Assembly: GCF_001187435.1 (NCBI RefSeq)
Contig: NZ_LFXA01000017.1
Location: forward strand, 310,001-374,000
Origin: Streptomyces caatingaensis
GTDB lineage: Bacteria > Actinomycetota > Actinomycetes > Streptomycetales > Streptomycetaceae
Direction: 5' to 3'
DNA: 64,000 nt
A program made the position numbers and the translations under genes. The notes beneath the pieces are model-generated. The model worked only from the letters and a program-made list of their open reading frames with translations. It was not told where the DNA came from and made no database searches. Of this stretch, positions 23,147 through 31,397 are shown one piece after another (the stretch's first letter is position 1; the number at the start of each line of letters is the position of its first letter).

Positions 23147-24345
23147 AGATCGGGATCGTCTGTCCGTACTCGTGGGACGTGCCCGGGGGCGTCCAGTTCC
23201 ACATCAGGGACCTGGCCGAGCACCTGATCCGGCTGGGGCACGAGGTCTCCGTGCTCGCCCCCGCGGACGACGAGACCCCGCTGCCCCCCTTCGTCGTCTC
23301 CGCCGGCCGGGCCGTGCCCGTGCCGTACAACGGCTCGGTGGCCCGGCTCAACTTCGGCTTCCTGTCGGCCGCGCGCGTCCGCCGCTGGCTGCACGAGGGC
23401 GACTTCGACGTCATCCACATCCACGAACCCACCTCTCCCTCGCTGGGGCTGCTCGCCTGCTGGGCCGCCCAGGGCCCGATCGTCGCCACCTTCCACACCT
23501 CCAATCCGCGCTCGCGGGCCATGATCGCGGCCTATCCGATCCTCCAGCCGGCGCTGGAGAAGATCAGCGCCCGGATCGCGGTCAGCGAATACGCCCGCCG
23601 GACCCTGGTCGAGCACCTGGGCGGGGACGCGGTGGTCATCCCCAACGGCGTCGACGTGGACTTCTTCGCCCGCGCCGAGCCCCGGCCCGAGTGGACCGGC
23701 AACGGCCACGGCCCCGACGGCCCCCCGGACCCGGACCGCCCGGCGACCATCGGATTCATCGGCCGGATCGACGAGCCCCGCAAGGGCCTGCCCGTCCTGA
23801 TGCGCGCCCTGCCGAAGATCCTCGCCGAGCGCCCCGGGACCCGGCTGCTGGTGGCCGGCCGCGGTGACGAGGAGGAGGCCGTCGCTGCACTGCCGCCCGA
23901 GGCCCGGGGGGCCGTGGAATTCCTCGGCATGGTCAGTGACGAGGACAAGGCCCGTCTGCTGCGCAGCGTGGACGTCTATGTGGCGCCCAACACCGGCGGC
24001 GAGTCCTTCGGCATCATCCTCGTCGAGGCCATGTCGGCGGGGGCACCCGTCCTCGCCAGCGATCTGGACGCCTTCGTCCAGGTCCTCGACCGGGGCGCGG
24101 CCGGGGAACTGTTCGCCAACGAGGACTCCGAGGCGCTGGCCGCGGCGGCCCTGCGGCTGCTCGGGGACCCGGGCCGGCGGGCCGAGCTGAGCAAGCGGGG
24201 CAGCGCCCACGTGCGGCGCTTCGACTGGGCGACGGTCGGAGCCGACATCCTCGCCGTCTACGAGACGGTGACCGCGGGAGCCGCGTCCGTCGCCACGGAC
24301 GAGCGGACGGGGCTGTGGGCGCGGTGGGGGCTGGCCCGCGACTGA
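23143..24345 (+). CDS. pimA: Phosphatidylinositol alpha-mannosyltransferase
   Basis: PimA adds the first mannose from GDP-mannose to phosphatidylinositol on the cytoplasmic side of the membrane. The 400-residue GT-B glycosyltransferase (GT4) begins MKIGIVCPYSWDVPGGVQFH, whose GGV loop binds substrate. It has HIHEPTSPSLGL, then PNGVDVDFFAR at the hinge, and the donor-binding block NTGGESFGIILVEAM with the E-x7-E motif near residue 285. The GTG start overlaps the acyltransferase stop. The C-terminus ends without extra domains. The operon pgsA-patA-pimA matches mycobacterial order, so the assignment is strong. Confidence 0.93.
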   Translation: MKIGIVCPYSWDVPGGVQFHIRDLAEHLIRLGHEVSVLAPADDETPLPPFVVSAGRAVPVPYNGSVARLNFGFLSAARVRRWLHEGDFDVIHIHEPTSPSLGLLACWAAQGPIVATFHTSNPRSRAMIAAYPILQPALEKISARIAVSEYARRTLVEHLGGDAVVIPNGVDVDFFARAEPRPEWTGNGHGPDGPPDPDRPATIGFIGRIDEPRKGLPVLMRALPKILAERPGTRLLVAGRGDEEEAVAALPPEARGAVEFLGMVSDEDKARLLRSVDVYVAPNTGGESFGIILVEAMSAGAPVLASDLDAFVQVLDRGAAGELFANEDSEALAAAALRLLGDPGRRAELSKRGSAHVRRFDWATVGADILAVYETVTAGAASVATDERTGLWARWGLARD

Positions 24346-24473
24346 GCGCGGCCGGGGGCCCTCCGGCCGCGGACGGCCCGGGGCCCCGGGCCTCCAAGAC
24401 CGGTGCGTGCCGGGTGCGCCCCGCCGGGTGCGCACCCTCGCCCCACCTCAACTCCGGGCTCGGGCCCGGGCCT

Positions 24474-24563
24474 TGACGCCGGATCCTGACGCCGGGCCCG
24501 GACCCGGGCTCTGATCCTGGGTCCTGATCCCGGGCCCTGACCCCGGGCCCTGACCCCGGGCCC
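24474..24563. repeat. Imperfect 13-bp tandem repeats after pimA
   Basis: About seven copies of a 13-bp unit (CCCGGGCCCTGAC and variants) lie in the 253 bases between pimA and the next gene. The two best copies, 24529-24541 and 24542-24554, are identical. Each unit contains the palindrome CCCGGGCCC or a relative, so the RNA could form many hairpins and may end transcription. Confidence 0.7.
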
Positions 24564-24598
24564 CATCTCCCCCCGACCCCGCGCGCCCGCTCCGGGCC

Positions 24599-25333
24599 TC
24601 AACTCCGGGAGGGATCCGGCGCCGTCCCCGGCACCGGCGGCTCCCCGGTCGCCTCCGCCGTCAGGCCGAACAGCGGGACGCCGTGCCGCTCCCGGAACCG
24701 CCGGCTGCGCCGGACGGTGGCTATCACCACCAGCGCCAGGATCCCCAGCGACTGGGAGCGGCCGATCACCGGCACCACGTCCACGGGGAGGGACACCGCC
24801 TCCACCACGCTCAGCGCCGCGTCCAGCAGCTCCGCCGCGCCCCACAGCAGGGTCAGCGAGCGCAACGCCCGCCGGAACTCCGGATCGCGCCGCCAGCGCC
24901 GCTCGGCCGATTCGTCCGCCGTGGCCGAGCGCAGCTGCCGGCCGAACTGGAAGGCGAACGGCCGGGCCGCGAGCAGGGTGCCCGCGATCCACAGCCCCAG
25001 CACCGCCGGAAGCGCGGCGTCCTTGAGCAGCAGCACCCTGGGATCCCCGCTGATCAGCGAGGTGACGGCGGAGACGAGGAGCAGGACGACCACCAGCAGG
25101 TCGAAGAAGCGGGCCCGCCGGTGGCGGACGGCCTCGACCACGGCCTGTATGACGGGAGGAACGCTGCTCAGCAGCAGCGCCTGCCACTGGGCGACGCCCT
25201 GCCAGCGCAGCACGTAGTAGAGCGCCAGGGGCAGGGCCACCGCGACGCCCAGCGTCGGGATCAGCGTGGTGACGACGGTGGTGACCACGGCGCGCCGGGC
25301 GCGCGGTGCTTCGGCTTGCACGGTCGGTTGCAC
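24599..25333 (-). CDS. Membrane protein of the VC0807-like type, unknown function
   Basis: This protein of about 244 residues has five or six hydrophobic segments, among them LIPTLGVAVALPLALYYVL, FFDLLVVVLLLVSAVTSLI, AALPAVLGLWIAGTLLAA and SLGILALVVIAT. A loop with RPFAFQFGRQLRSA between them is typical of the VC0807 family of integral membrane proteins, which lack a known function. I chose the GTG at 25333 because GAGGGGA lies about nine bases upstream. An in-frame ATG at 25411 would add 26 residues. It stands alone, with the tandem repeats beyond its stop. Confidence 0.65.
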   Translation of the reverse strand: MQPTVQAEAPRARRAVVTTVVTTLIPTLGVAVALPLALYYVLRWQGVAQWQALLLSSVPPVIQAVVEAVRHRRARFFDLLVVVLLLVSAVTSLISGDPRVLLLKDAALPAVLGLWIAGTLLAARPFAFQFGRQLRSATADESAERRWRRDPEFRRALRSLTLLWGAAELLDAALSVVEAVSLPVDVVPVIGRSQSLGILALVVIATVRRSRRFRERHGVPLFGLTAEATGEPPVPGTAPDPSRS

Positions 25334-25535
25334 GGTAGGACTTCCCCTCGCCTCGCCGGTGGCCACGGGCCGTCGCTCCCCCCGTGGGAACGGCCGTGAC
25401 CTGCCACCCATGACGCTACGGAGCAGGCGGGTGGAGGCGGATCGGAGCCAGGGTCGATTCTTCCGGCGGCCGTCCACCCGGCCTCCACCCGAGGGTGGAC
25501 GGGGCGGGGAAACGGGGCCGGTACTGTGGCCCGGC

Positions 25536-26090
25536 GTGACAGGTTCTCTGTGGATCTCCTTCTGGATCGTCGCCGCCCTGGTCCTCGTCGGCGTCTACCT
25601 CAGCTGGACCGCCGGGCGGCTGGACCGGCTGCACAGCCGTATCGACGCCGCGCGGGCCGCGCTCGACGCGCAGTTGCTGCGCCGCGCCTCGGTCGCCCAG
25701 GAGGTCGCCACCGCGGGCGTCCTCGACCCGGCCGCCTCGATCGTCCTCTACCAGGCCGCGCACGCCGCCCGGCAGGCCGAGGAGGAACAACGGGAGGTCG
25801 CCGAGAGCGAGTTGAGCCAGGCGCTGCGCGCGGTGTTCGCCGAGGCCGCGCAGGCGGCGGCCGTCCGGGAGGCGCCCGGCGGCGAGGAGTCGCTGGGGGA
25901 GCTGGACCGGGCGGTGCGCCGGGTGCCGATGGCGCGGCGCTTCCACAACGACGCGGTGCGCGCGGCGCGCGCGGTGCGGCGGCACCGGGTGGTGCGCTGG
26001 TTCCGGCTGGCCGGGCACGCCCCCTTCCCGATGGCCTTCGAGATGGACGACGAGCCGCCCGCGGCCCTCGACGGCCGCGCGGCCCGCTGA
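25536..26090 (+). CDS. LemA-like single-pass membrane protein
   Basis: This 184-residue protein has one N-terminal membrane helix (LWISFWIVAALVLVGVYLSW) and a long helical region resembling the LemA fold. The helices contain AGRLDRLHSRIDAARAALDA followed by QLLRRASVAQEV, close to the LemA pattern of a helix with ID/AQL and RR. The second half is Glu/Arg-rich and ends in a short proline-containing tail. LemA proteins have no established function. The GTG start lies eight bases after TACTGT, so the mRNA may be leaderless. It is followed by 326 bases of repeat-containing DNA before pdxS. Confidence 0.65.
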   Translation: MTGSLWISFWIVAALVLVGVYLSWTAGRLDRLHSRIDAARAALDAQLLRRASVAQEVATAGVLDPAASIVLYQAAHAARQAEEEQREVAESELSQALRAVFAEAAQAAAVREAPGGEESLGELDRAVRRVPMARRFHNDAVRAARAVRRHRVVRWFRLAGHAPFPMAFEMDDEPPAALDGRAAR

Positions 26091-26109
26091 CGGCCGTCCC
26101 CTCACCACG

Positions 26110-26195
26110 GTCGGCGGATCACCACTGATCGGCGGATCACCGGGGGTCGTGGAACGCCACGGGCCGGCGGAACACCACGGGCCACCGGGACGGCC
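26110..26195. repeat. Imperfect 18-bp tandem repeats upstream of pdxS
   Basis: About five 18-bp units cover this stretch. TCGGCGGATCACC occurs at 26111 and 26129. GGAACGCCACGGGCC at 26151 recurs as GGAACACCACGGGCC at 26169. The rest of the 326-base gap (26091-26416) holds only the inverted repeat at 26352-26393 and no gene. Confidence 0.65.
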
Positions 26196-26351
26196 GCGAG
26201 CGGCTCCCGCACCGGCCGCGCACGGCGGGCCGCCGGGATGCGGCAGTGGGGCCCGGCCCCGGCCGGAGAGGGCCGGGACCTCCGGACCGGGCCGCCCCTG
26301 CAGGCCACCGGCCCCGAATTGGCCCTTTTCCCGCACCGGCCGGGCGGCTTT

Positions 26352-26393
26352 GATGACGCTGCGGCGCCACTGCCCGGACGCCGCAGCATCACC
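26352..26393 (+). promoter_or_regulatory. Inverted repeat upstream of pdxS, possible operator or RNA hairpin
   Basis: Arms 26352-26366 and 26379-26393 are inverted repeats of 15 bp with two mismatches and a 12-base centre. The inner nine pairs (GCTGCGGCG with CGCCGCAGC) are perfect. It ends 23 bases before the pdxS start. It could bind a MocR/PdxR-type regulator or form a leader hairpin; neither is shown. Confidence 0.4.
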
Positions 26394-26416
26394 GCCCTGG
26401 ATAGTGAGGTCACATC

Positions 26417-27325
26417 GTGTCCACCCCCAGCACGCTCCCGAACCCCGAGACCGGCACCGCACGCGTCAAGCGCGGCATGGCCGAGCAGCTCAAGGGCGGC
26501 GTGATCATGGATGTCGTCACCCCCGAGCAGGCCAAGATCGCCGAGGACGCCGGCGCGGTCGCGGTGATGGCGCTGGAGCGGGTGCCCGCCGACATCCGCA
26601 AGGACGGCGGCGTGGCCCGCATGTCCGACCCGGACATGATCGAGGGGATCATCAACGCCGTCTCCATCCCGGTCATGGCCAAGTCCCGCATCGGCCACTT
26701 CGTCGAGGCCCAGGTCCTGCAGTCGCTGGGCGTGGACTACATCGACGAGTCCGAGGTGCTCACCCCGGCCGACGAGGTCAACCACTCCGACAAGTGGGCG
26801 TTCACCACCCCCTTCGTCTGCGGTGCCACCAACCTCGGTGAGGCCCTGCGCCGCATCGCCGAGGGCGCGGCCATGATCCGTTCCAAGGGCGAGGCCGGCA
26901 CCGGGAACGTCGTCGAGGCCGTCCGCCACCTGCGCCAGATCAAGAACGAGATCGCCAGGCTGCGCGGCTTCGACAACCACGAGCTCTACGCCGCGGCCAA
27001 GGAGCTGCGCGCCCCGTACGAGCTGGTCAAGGAGGTCGCCGAGCTGGGCAAGCTGCCGGTGGTCCTCTTCTCCGCCGGTGGCGTCGCGACCCCGGCCGAC
27101 GCCGCGCTGATGCGCCAGCTCGGCGCCGAGGGCGTCTTCGTCGGGTCGGGCATCTTCAAGTCCGGCGACCCGGCCAAGCGGGCGGCGGCCATCGTGAAGG
27201 CGACCACCTTCTACGACGACCCCAAGATCATCGCGGACGCCTCCCGCAACCTGGGCGAGGCCATGGTCGGCATCAACTGCGACACCCTCCCCGAGACCGA
27301 GCGGTACGCCAACCGCGGCTGGTAG
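26417..27325 (+). CDS. pdxS: Pyridoxal 5'-phosphate synthase, synthase subunit
   Basis: PdxS makes pyridoxal 5'-phosphate from ribose 5-phosphate, glyceraldehyde 3-phosphate and ammonia supplied by PdxT. The 302-residue TIM-barrel protein has the substrate lysine in PVMAKSRIGH (Lys89) and the second catalytic lysine in AAMIRSKGEAGTG (Lys157). Phosphate-binding FSAGGVATPADAAL follows near residue 215. The GTG start has GAGGT seven bases upstream. pdxT follows after 92 bases with a hairpin in between, so the two are probably one operon with adjustable read-through. The twelve-mer of PdxS carries PdxT on its outside in related bacteria. Confidence 0.97.
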   Translation: MSTPSTLPNPETGTARVKRGMAEQLKGGVIMDVVTPEQAKIAEDAGAVAVMALERVPADIRKDGGVARMSDPDMIEGIINAVSIPVMAKSRIGHFVEAQVLQSLGVDYIDESEVLTPADEVNHSDKWAFTTPFVCGATNLGEALRRIAEGAAMIRSKGEAGTGNVVEAVRHLRQIKNEIARLRGFDNHELYAAAKELRAPYELVKEVAELGKLPVVLFSAGGVATPADAALMRQLGAEGVFVGSGIFKSGDPAKRAAAIVKATTFYDDPKIIADASRNLGEAMVGINCDTLPETERYANRGW

Positions 27326-27337
27326 TCCGGCCGTTCC

Positions 27338-27378
27338 CCCGGTGGGCGGTCCGCGGTACGGGCGGACCGTCCACCGGG
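27338..27378 (+). terminator. Hairpin between pdxS and pdxT
   Basis: A 16-bp stem with one mismatch (27338-27353 with 27363-27378) and a nine-base loop lies in the pdxS-pdxT gap. It has no T-run and could attenuate transcription or protect the pdxS mRNA end. Confidence 0.6.
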
Positions 27379-27417
27379 CCGTTCCACCCCTCGTACGACA
27401 AGAGAGGCAGTGACCCC

Positions 27418-28011
27418 GTGTCCACCCCCACCATCGGCGTCCTCGCCCTCCAGGGCGACGTCCGCGAGCACCTGGTGGCCCTGGCCGCCGCCGACGCGGT
27501 GGCCCGGCCCGTCCGGCGTCCGGAGGAGCTCGCGGAGGTCGACGGCCTGGTGATCCCCGGCGGCGAGTCCACCACCATGTCCAAGCTCGCGGTGGTCTTC
27601 GGGATGCTGGAGCCGCTGCGCGAGCGGGTGCGCTCCGGGATGCCGGTCTACGGCACCTGCGCCGGCATGATCATGCTGGCGGACAAGATCCTGGACGGCC
27701 GTGAGGACCAGGAGACGCTGGGCGGCATCGACATGATCGTGCGCCGCAACGCCTTCGGCCGGCAGAACGAGTCCTTCGAGGCGGCCGTGGAGATGGCCGG
27801 CGTCGCGGGCGGTCCCGTGGAGGGCGTCTTCATCCGGGCCCCCTGGGTCGAGTCCGTCGGTGCGCGGGCCGAGGTGCTGGCCGTCCACGACGGCCACACG
27901 GTGGCCGTGCGCCAGGACCACGTGCTGGCCACGTCCTTCCATCCGGAGCTGACCGGGGACCACCGGGTGCACGCCCTGTTCGTGGAGATGGTGCGCGCCG
28001 CGCGTACCTGA
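27418..28011 (+). CDS. pdxT: Pyridoxal 5'-phosphate synthase, glutaminase subunit
   Basis: PdxT hydrolyses glutamine and channels ammonia to PdxS. The 197-residue class I glutamine amidotransferase has the PGGEST loop near residue 46, the nucleophile Cys in YGTCAGMIML near residue 80, and the His/Glu pair in SFHPEL near residue 178. All three catalytic residues are present. The GTG start at 27418 follows AGAGAGG. Its stop codon forms part of a small hairpin (28008-28030). Confidence 0.96.
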   Translation: MSTPTIGVLALQGDVREHLVALAAADAVARPVRRPEELAEVDGLVIPGGESTTMSKLAVVFGMLEPLRERVRSGMPVYGTCAGMIMLADKILDGREDQETLGGIDMIVRRNAFGRQNESFEAAVEMAGVAGGPVEGVFIRAPWVESVGARAEVLAVHDGHTVAVRQDHVLATSFHPELTGDHRVHALFVEMVRAART

Positions 28012-28036
28012 GATCCCGGTAGGATCTCAGTCGTTC
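28008..28036 (+). terminator. Short terminator overlapping the pdxT stop codon
   Basis: CTGAGATCC (28008-28016) and GGATCTCAG (28022-28030) form a perfect 9-bp stem with a five-base loop, followed by TCGTTC and further T-rich sequence. The stop TGA is inside the left arm. TAGGAT at 28020-28025, in the same place, may also serve as the -10 box of yebC. Confidence 0.55.
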
Positions 28037-28071
28037 GTTTCAAGATTGGGTTACGCGAAGGAGACAGGCTG

Positions 28072-28824
28072 ATGTCCGGCCACTCTAAATGGGCTACGAC
28101 GAAGCACAAGAAGGCCGTGATCGACGCCAAGCGCGGCAAGCTCTTCGCGAAGCTGATCAAGAACATCGAGGTCGCGGCCCGCATGGGCGGTGCCGACCCG
28201 GACGGTAACCCGACGCTCTACGACGCCATCCAGAAGGCCAAGAAGCAGTCGGTTCCGAACAAGAACATCGACTCCGCGGTCAAGCGCGGTGCCGGCCTGG
28301 AAGCGGGCGGCGCCGACTACGAGACGATCATGTACGAGGGCTACGGCCCCAACGGCGTCGCGGTGCTCATCGAGTGCCTCACCGACAACCGCAACCGCGC
28401 CACCGGTGACGTCCGCGTCGCCATGACCCGCAACGGCGGCTCGATGGCCGACCCGGGCTCGGTGTCCTACCTCTTCAACCGCAAGGGCGTCGTGATCGTC
28501 CCCAAGGGCGAGCTCACCGAGGACGACGTGCTCGGCGCGGTCCTGGACGCCGGTGCCGAGGAGGTCAACGACCTCGGCGAGAACTTCGAGGTCATCAGCG
28601 AGGCCACCGACCTGGTCGCGGTCCGCACCGCCCTCCAGGAGGCCGGCATCGACTACGACTCGGCCGAGGCCAACTTCGTCCCCACCATGCAGGTGCAGCT
28701 GGACGAGGACGGCGCCCGCAAGATCTTCAAGCTGATCGACGCGCTGGAGGACAGCGACGACGTGCAGAACGTCTTCGCCAACTTCGACGTCTCCGACGAG
28801 GTCATGGCCAAGGTCGACGCCTGA
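28072..28824 (+). CDS. yebC: YebC/PmpR-family regulatory or translation-associated protein
   Basis: This 250-residue protein is a YebC family member with the signature start MSGHSKWATTKHKKAVIDAK. It has AARMGGADPDGNPTLYDAI, the acidic LIECLTDNRNRATGDVR and TRNGGSMADPGSVSYLF. These proteins are described both as DNA-binding regulators and, more recently, as helpers of ribosomes stalled at prolines. The gene sits between pdxT and ruvC as in mycobacteria. GAAGGAG precedes the ATG with ideal spacing. A hairpin at 28860-28895 ends the transcript. Confidence 0.95.
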   Translation: MSGHSKWATTKHKKAVIDAKRGKLFAKLIKNIEVAARMGGADPDGNPTLYDAIQKAKKQSVPNKNIDSAVKRGAGLEAGGADYETIMYEGYGPNGVAVLIECLTDNRNRATGDVRVAMTRNGGSMADPGSVSYLFNRKGVVIVPKGELTEDDVLGAVLDAGAEEVNDLGENFEVISEATDLVAVRTALQEAGIDYDSAEANFVPTMQVQLDEDGARKIFKLIDALEDSDDVQNVFANFDVSDEVMAKVDA

Positions 28825-28859
28825 GCCGACCTGCGGGGACCGGCGACGGCCGGTGACGA

Positions 28860-28895
28860 CGACGGGCCGACGGGACGCTTCCCGCCGGCCCGTCG
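28860..28895 (+). terminator. Terminator after yebC
   Basis: A 16-bp stem with one mismatch (28860-28875 with 28880-28895) closes a CGCT loop, 36 bases after the yebC stop. It separates yebC from ruvCAB. Confidence 0.7.
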
Positions 28896-28999
28896 CGCTG
28901 TCGGCCCCGCGTGCCGCGGGCCCCGGGCGCCGTCGGTCCGGGGCGTTGTCAGTGCCGGCCGATAGCCTGCCGGAACAGTTGACCGAAGGAGGGGGCGCG

Positions 29000-29551
29000 A
29001 TGCGCGTGCTGGGCGTGGACCCGGGTCTGACGCGGTGCGGCGTCGGCGTGGTCGAGGGGACGGCGGGGCGGCCGCTGCGCATGGCCGGCGTCGGGGTCGT
29101 GCGGACGCCCGCCGACGCCGACACCCCGGAGCGGCTCGTCCTCATAGAGCGCGGCATCGAGCAGTGGCTCGACGAGCACCGGCCGGAGTACGTCGCCGTC
29201 GAGCGCGTCTTCAGCCAGCACAACGTCCGCACGGTCATGGGCACCGCCCAGGCCAGCGCGGTCGCCATGCTGTGCGCCGCCCGCCGCGGACTGCCCGTCG
29301 CCCTGCACACCCCCAGCGAGGTCAAGGCCGCCGTCACCGGCTCCGGCCGGGCCGACAAGGCCCAGGTGGGCTCCATGGTCACCCGCATCCTGCGGCTGGC
29401 CGCGCCCCCCAAGCCGGCGGACGCGGCCGACGCGCTCGCCCTGGCCATCTGCCACATCTGGCGCGCCCCGGCCACCGGCCGCCTCCAGCAGGCCGTCGCC
29501 GCCCACCGCCGCGCCACCGCTCCCGTCCGCCTCCCGAAGGGCATCCGATGA
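29000..29551 (+). CDS. ruvC: Holliday junction resolvase RuvC
   Basis: RuvC cuts Holliday junctions in recombination repair. The 183-residue protein begins MRVLGVDPGLTRCG, where the Asp is the first metal ligand. The catalytic Glu lies in YVAVERVFSQHN, and the late acidic pair lies in KPADAADALALAICH. AAPPKPADAADA is typical of RuvC. The ATG follows GAAGGAGGG. The gene opens the ruvCAB operon, with its stop overlapping the ruvA start. The C-terminal 30 residues (QQAVAAHRRATAPVRLPKG) are basic, a common actinobacterial extension. Confidence 0.97.
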   Translation: MRVLGVDPGLTRCGVGVVEGTAGRPLRMAGVGVVRTPADADTPERLVLIERGIEQWLDEHRPEYVAVERVFSQHNVRTVMGTAQASAVAMLCAARRGLPVALHTPSEVKAAVTGSGRADKAQVGSMVTRILRLAAPPKPADAADALALAICHIWRAPATGRLQQAVAAHRRATAPVRLPKGIR

Positions 29552-30177
29552 TCGCCTTTGTCTCCGGTCCCGTCGCGGCCCTCGCCCCCGACACCGCCGT
29601 CGTCGAGGTCGGCGGCGTCGGCATGGCCGTCCAGTGCACCCCCGGCACCCTCGCGCGGCTCACGGTCGGCGAGCCCGCCCGCCTGGCCACCTCCCTCGTC
29701 GTCCGGGAGGACTCGCTGACCCTCTACGGCTTCGCCGACGACGACGAGCGGCAGACCTTCGAGCTGCTCCAGACCGCCAGCGGCGTCGGCCCCCGCCTCG
29801 CCCAGGCGATGCTCGCCGTCCACTCCCCGGACGCGCTGCGCCGCGCCTTCGCCGCCGGCGACGAGAAGGCGCTCACCGCCGTGCCGGGCATCGGCAAGAA
29901 GGGCGCCCAGAAGCTGCTGCTGGAGCTCAAGGACCGGCTCGGCGCGCCCGTCGGCGGCGGCACCGCGGCCGTCGCGTCCGCCGCCCCGGCCGCCGCCGCG
30001 GGCTGGCGCGACCAGCTGCACACCGCCCTCGTCGGCCTGGGGTACGCGCCCCGCGAGGCGGACGGCGCCGTCGAGGCGGTGGCCCCGCAGGCCGAGGCCG
30101 TGGCCGCCGAGGGCGGCACCCCCCAGGTGGGACAGCTGCTGCGAGCGGCGCTGCAGTCGCTCAACCGGGCCCGCTAG
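29548..30177 (+). CDS. ruvA: Holliday junction DNA helicase subunit RuvA
   Basis: RuvA binds four-way junctions as a tetramer and loads RuvB. The 209-residue protein begins MIAFVSGPVAAL, has an OB-fold N-terminal domain, and two helix-hairpin-helix motifs: TASGVGPRLAQAML and VPGIGKKGAQKLLLEL. The acidic pin region and a C-terminal domain that binds RuvB (ALVGLGYAPREADGAVEAV) follow. The ATG overlaps the ruvC stop (ATGA), so translation is coupled. A 69-base gap separates it from ruvB. Confidence 0.96.
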   Translation: MIAFVSGPVAALAPDTAVVEVGGVGMAVQCTPGTLARLTVGEPARLATSLVVREDSLTLYGFADDDERQTFELLQTASGVGPRLAQAMLAVHSPDALRRAFAAGDEKALTAVPGIGKKGAQKLLLELKDRLGAPVGGGTAAVASAAPAAAAGWRDQLHTALVGLGYAPREADGAVEAVAPQAEAVAAEGGTPQVGQLLRAALQSLNRAR

Positions 30178-30246
30178 CCGGCCGCCCGCCCGCGCACCGG
30201 GGCGCCCGCCCGTGCACCGACGACGCAACGAACCGTGAGGACACCC

Positions 30247-31314
30247 GTGAACTGGAACGACGAGTCCGACCGCGTGGTCGCCGCCACCGCCGACGGCGAC
30301 GACCACGCCGTCGAAGCCGCCCTGCGGCCCAAGGACCTGGGCGAGTTCGTCGGCCAGGAGCGCGTGCGCGAACAGCTCGACCTGGTGCTGCGCGCCGCCC
30401 GCGCCCGCGGCGCCACCGCCGACCACGTCCTGCTCTCCGGCGCCCCCGGCCTCGGCAAGACCACCCTCTCGATGATCATCGCGACGGAGATGGGCGCCCC
30501 GATCCGCATCACCTCCGGCCCCGCCATCCAGCACGCCGGCGACCTCGCCGCGATCCTCTCCTCCCTCACCGAGGGCGAGGTCCTCTTCCTCGACGAGATC
30601 CACCGCATGTCCCGGCCCGCCGAGGAGATGCTCTACATGGCCATGGAGGACTTCCGGGTCGACGTCGTCGTCGGCAAGGGCCCCGGCGCCACCGCCATCC
30701 CCCTCGAACTGCCGCCCTTCACCCTCGTCGGCGCCACCACCCGCGCCGGCCTGCTGCCCCCGCCGCTGCGCGACCGCTTCGGCTTCACCGGCCACATGGA
30801 GTTCTACGCCCCCGCCGAGCTCCAGCGCGTCATCCACCGCTCGGCCGGCCTGCTCGACGTGGTCATCGAGGAGGAGGGCGCGGCCGAGATCGCCGGCCGC
30901 TCCCGCGGCACGCCCCGCATCGCCAACCGCCTCCTGCGCCGCGTCCGCGACTACGCCCAGGTGAAGGCGGACGGGGTGATCACCCGCGAGATCGCCGCCC
31001 ACGCCCTCCAGGTCTACGAGGTGGACGGCCGGGGGCTCGACCGGCTCGACCGGGCCGTGCTCACCGCCCTGCTCAAGCTCTTCGGCGGCGGTCCCGTCGG
31101 CCTTTCCACGCTGGCCGTGGCGGTCGGCGAGGAGCGGGAGACCGTCGAGGAGGTCGCCGAGCCCTTCCTGGTCCGCGAGGGACTGCTGGCCCGCACCCCC
31201 AGGGGCCGGATCGCGACCCCGGCGGCCTGGGAACACCTGGGGATGCAGCCGCCGCAGCAGGTCACCAGGGGTGCGGGCACGGGCGCGGGCCAGGGCGACC
31301 TGTTCGGCGAGTGA
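30247..31314 (+). CDS. ruvB: Holliday junction DNA helicase motor RuvB
   Basis: RuvB is the hexameric AAA+ motor that drives branch migration. The 355-residue protein has Walker A GAPGLGKTTLS near residue 65, Walker B LFLDEIHRMSRPAEEML, sensor 1 in VGATTRAGLLPPPLRDRFG with the arginine finger, and a winged-helix C-terminus (LARTPRGRIATPAAWEHLG). I chose the GTG at 30247 rather than 30235 because GAGGA then has normal spacing and the protein starts MNWNDESDR, as RuvB does in relatives. It is the last gene before the yajC operon. Confidence 0.95.
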   Translation: MNWNDESDRVVAATADGDDHAVEAALRPKDLGEFVGQERVREQLDLVLRAARARGATADHVLLSGAPGLGKTTLSMIIATEMGAPIRITSGPAIQHAGDLAAILSSLTEGEVLFLDEIHRMSRPAEEMLYMAMEDFRVDVVVGKGPGATAIPLELPPFTLVGATTRAGLLPPPLRDRFGFTGHMEFYAPAELQRVIHRSAGLLDVVIEEEGAAEIAGRSRGTPRIANRLLRRVRDYAQVKADGVITREIAAHALQVYEVDGRGLDRLDRAVLTALLKLFGGGPVGLSTLAVAVGEERETVEEVAEPFLVREGLLARTPRGRIATPAAWEHLGMQPPQQVTRGAGTGAGQGDLFGE

Positions 31315-31361
31315 CGGCGCGGAGACTGGTCGGCCCAGGAACCCGGGTGCCATGCTGGGCG

Positions 31362-31391
31362 TTGTTCCATAGGCGCGGACTCGCTTAGACT
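31362..31391 (+). promoter_or_regulatory. Promoter of the yajC-secDF operon, leaderless start
   Basis: TTGTTC (31362-31367) and TAGACT (31386-31391) are spaced by 18 bp. An ATG follows six bases after the -10 at 31398, so the transcript probably begins at or beside it. This start belongs to a short upstream ORF rather than to yajC. Confidence 0.65.
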
Positions 31392-31397
31392 CCGCCG

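Noticed and set aside
28946..28968. Promoter TTGTCA/TAGCCT before ruvC
   Set aside because: The spacing is only 11 bp, and no SOS (LexA) box could be recognised in the gap.
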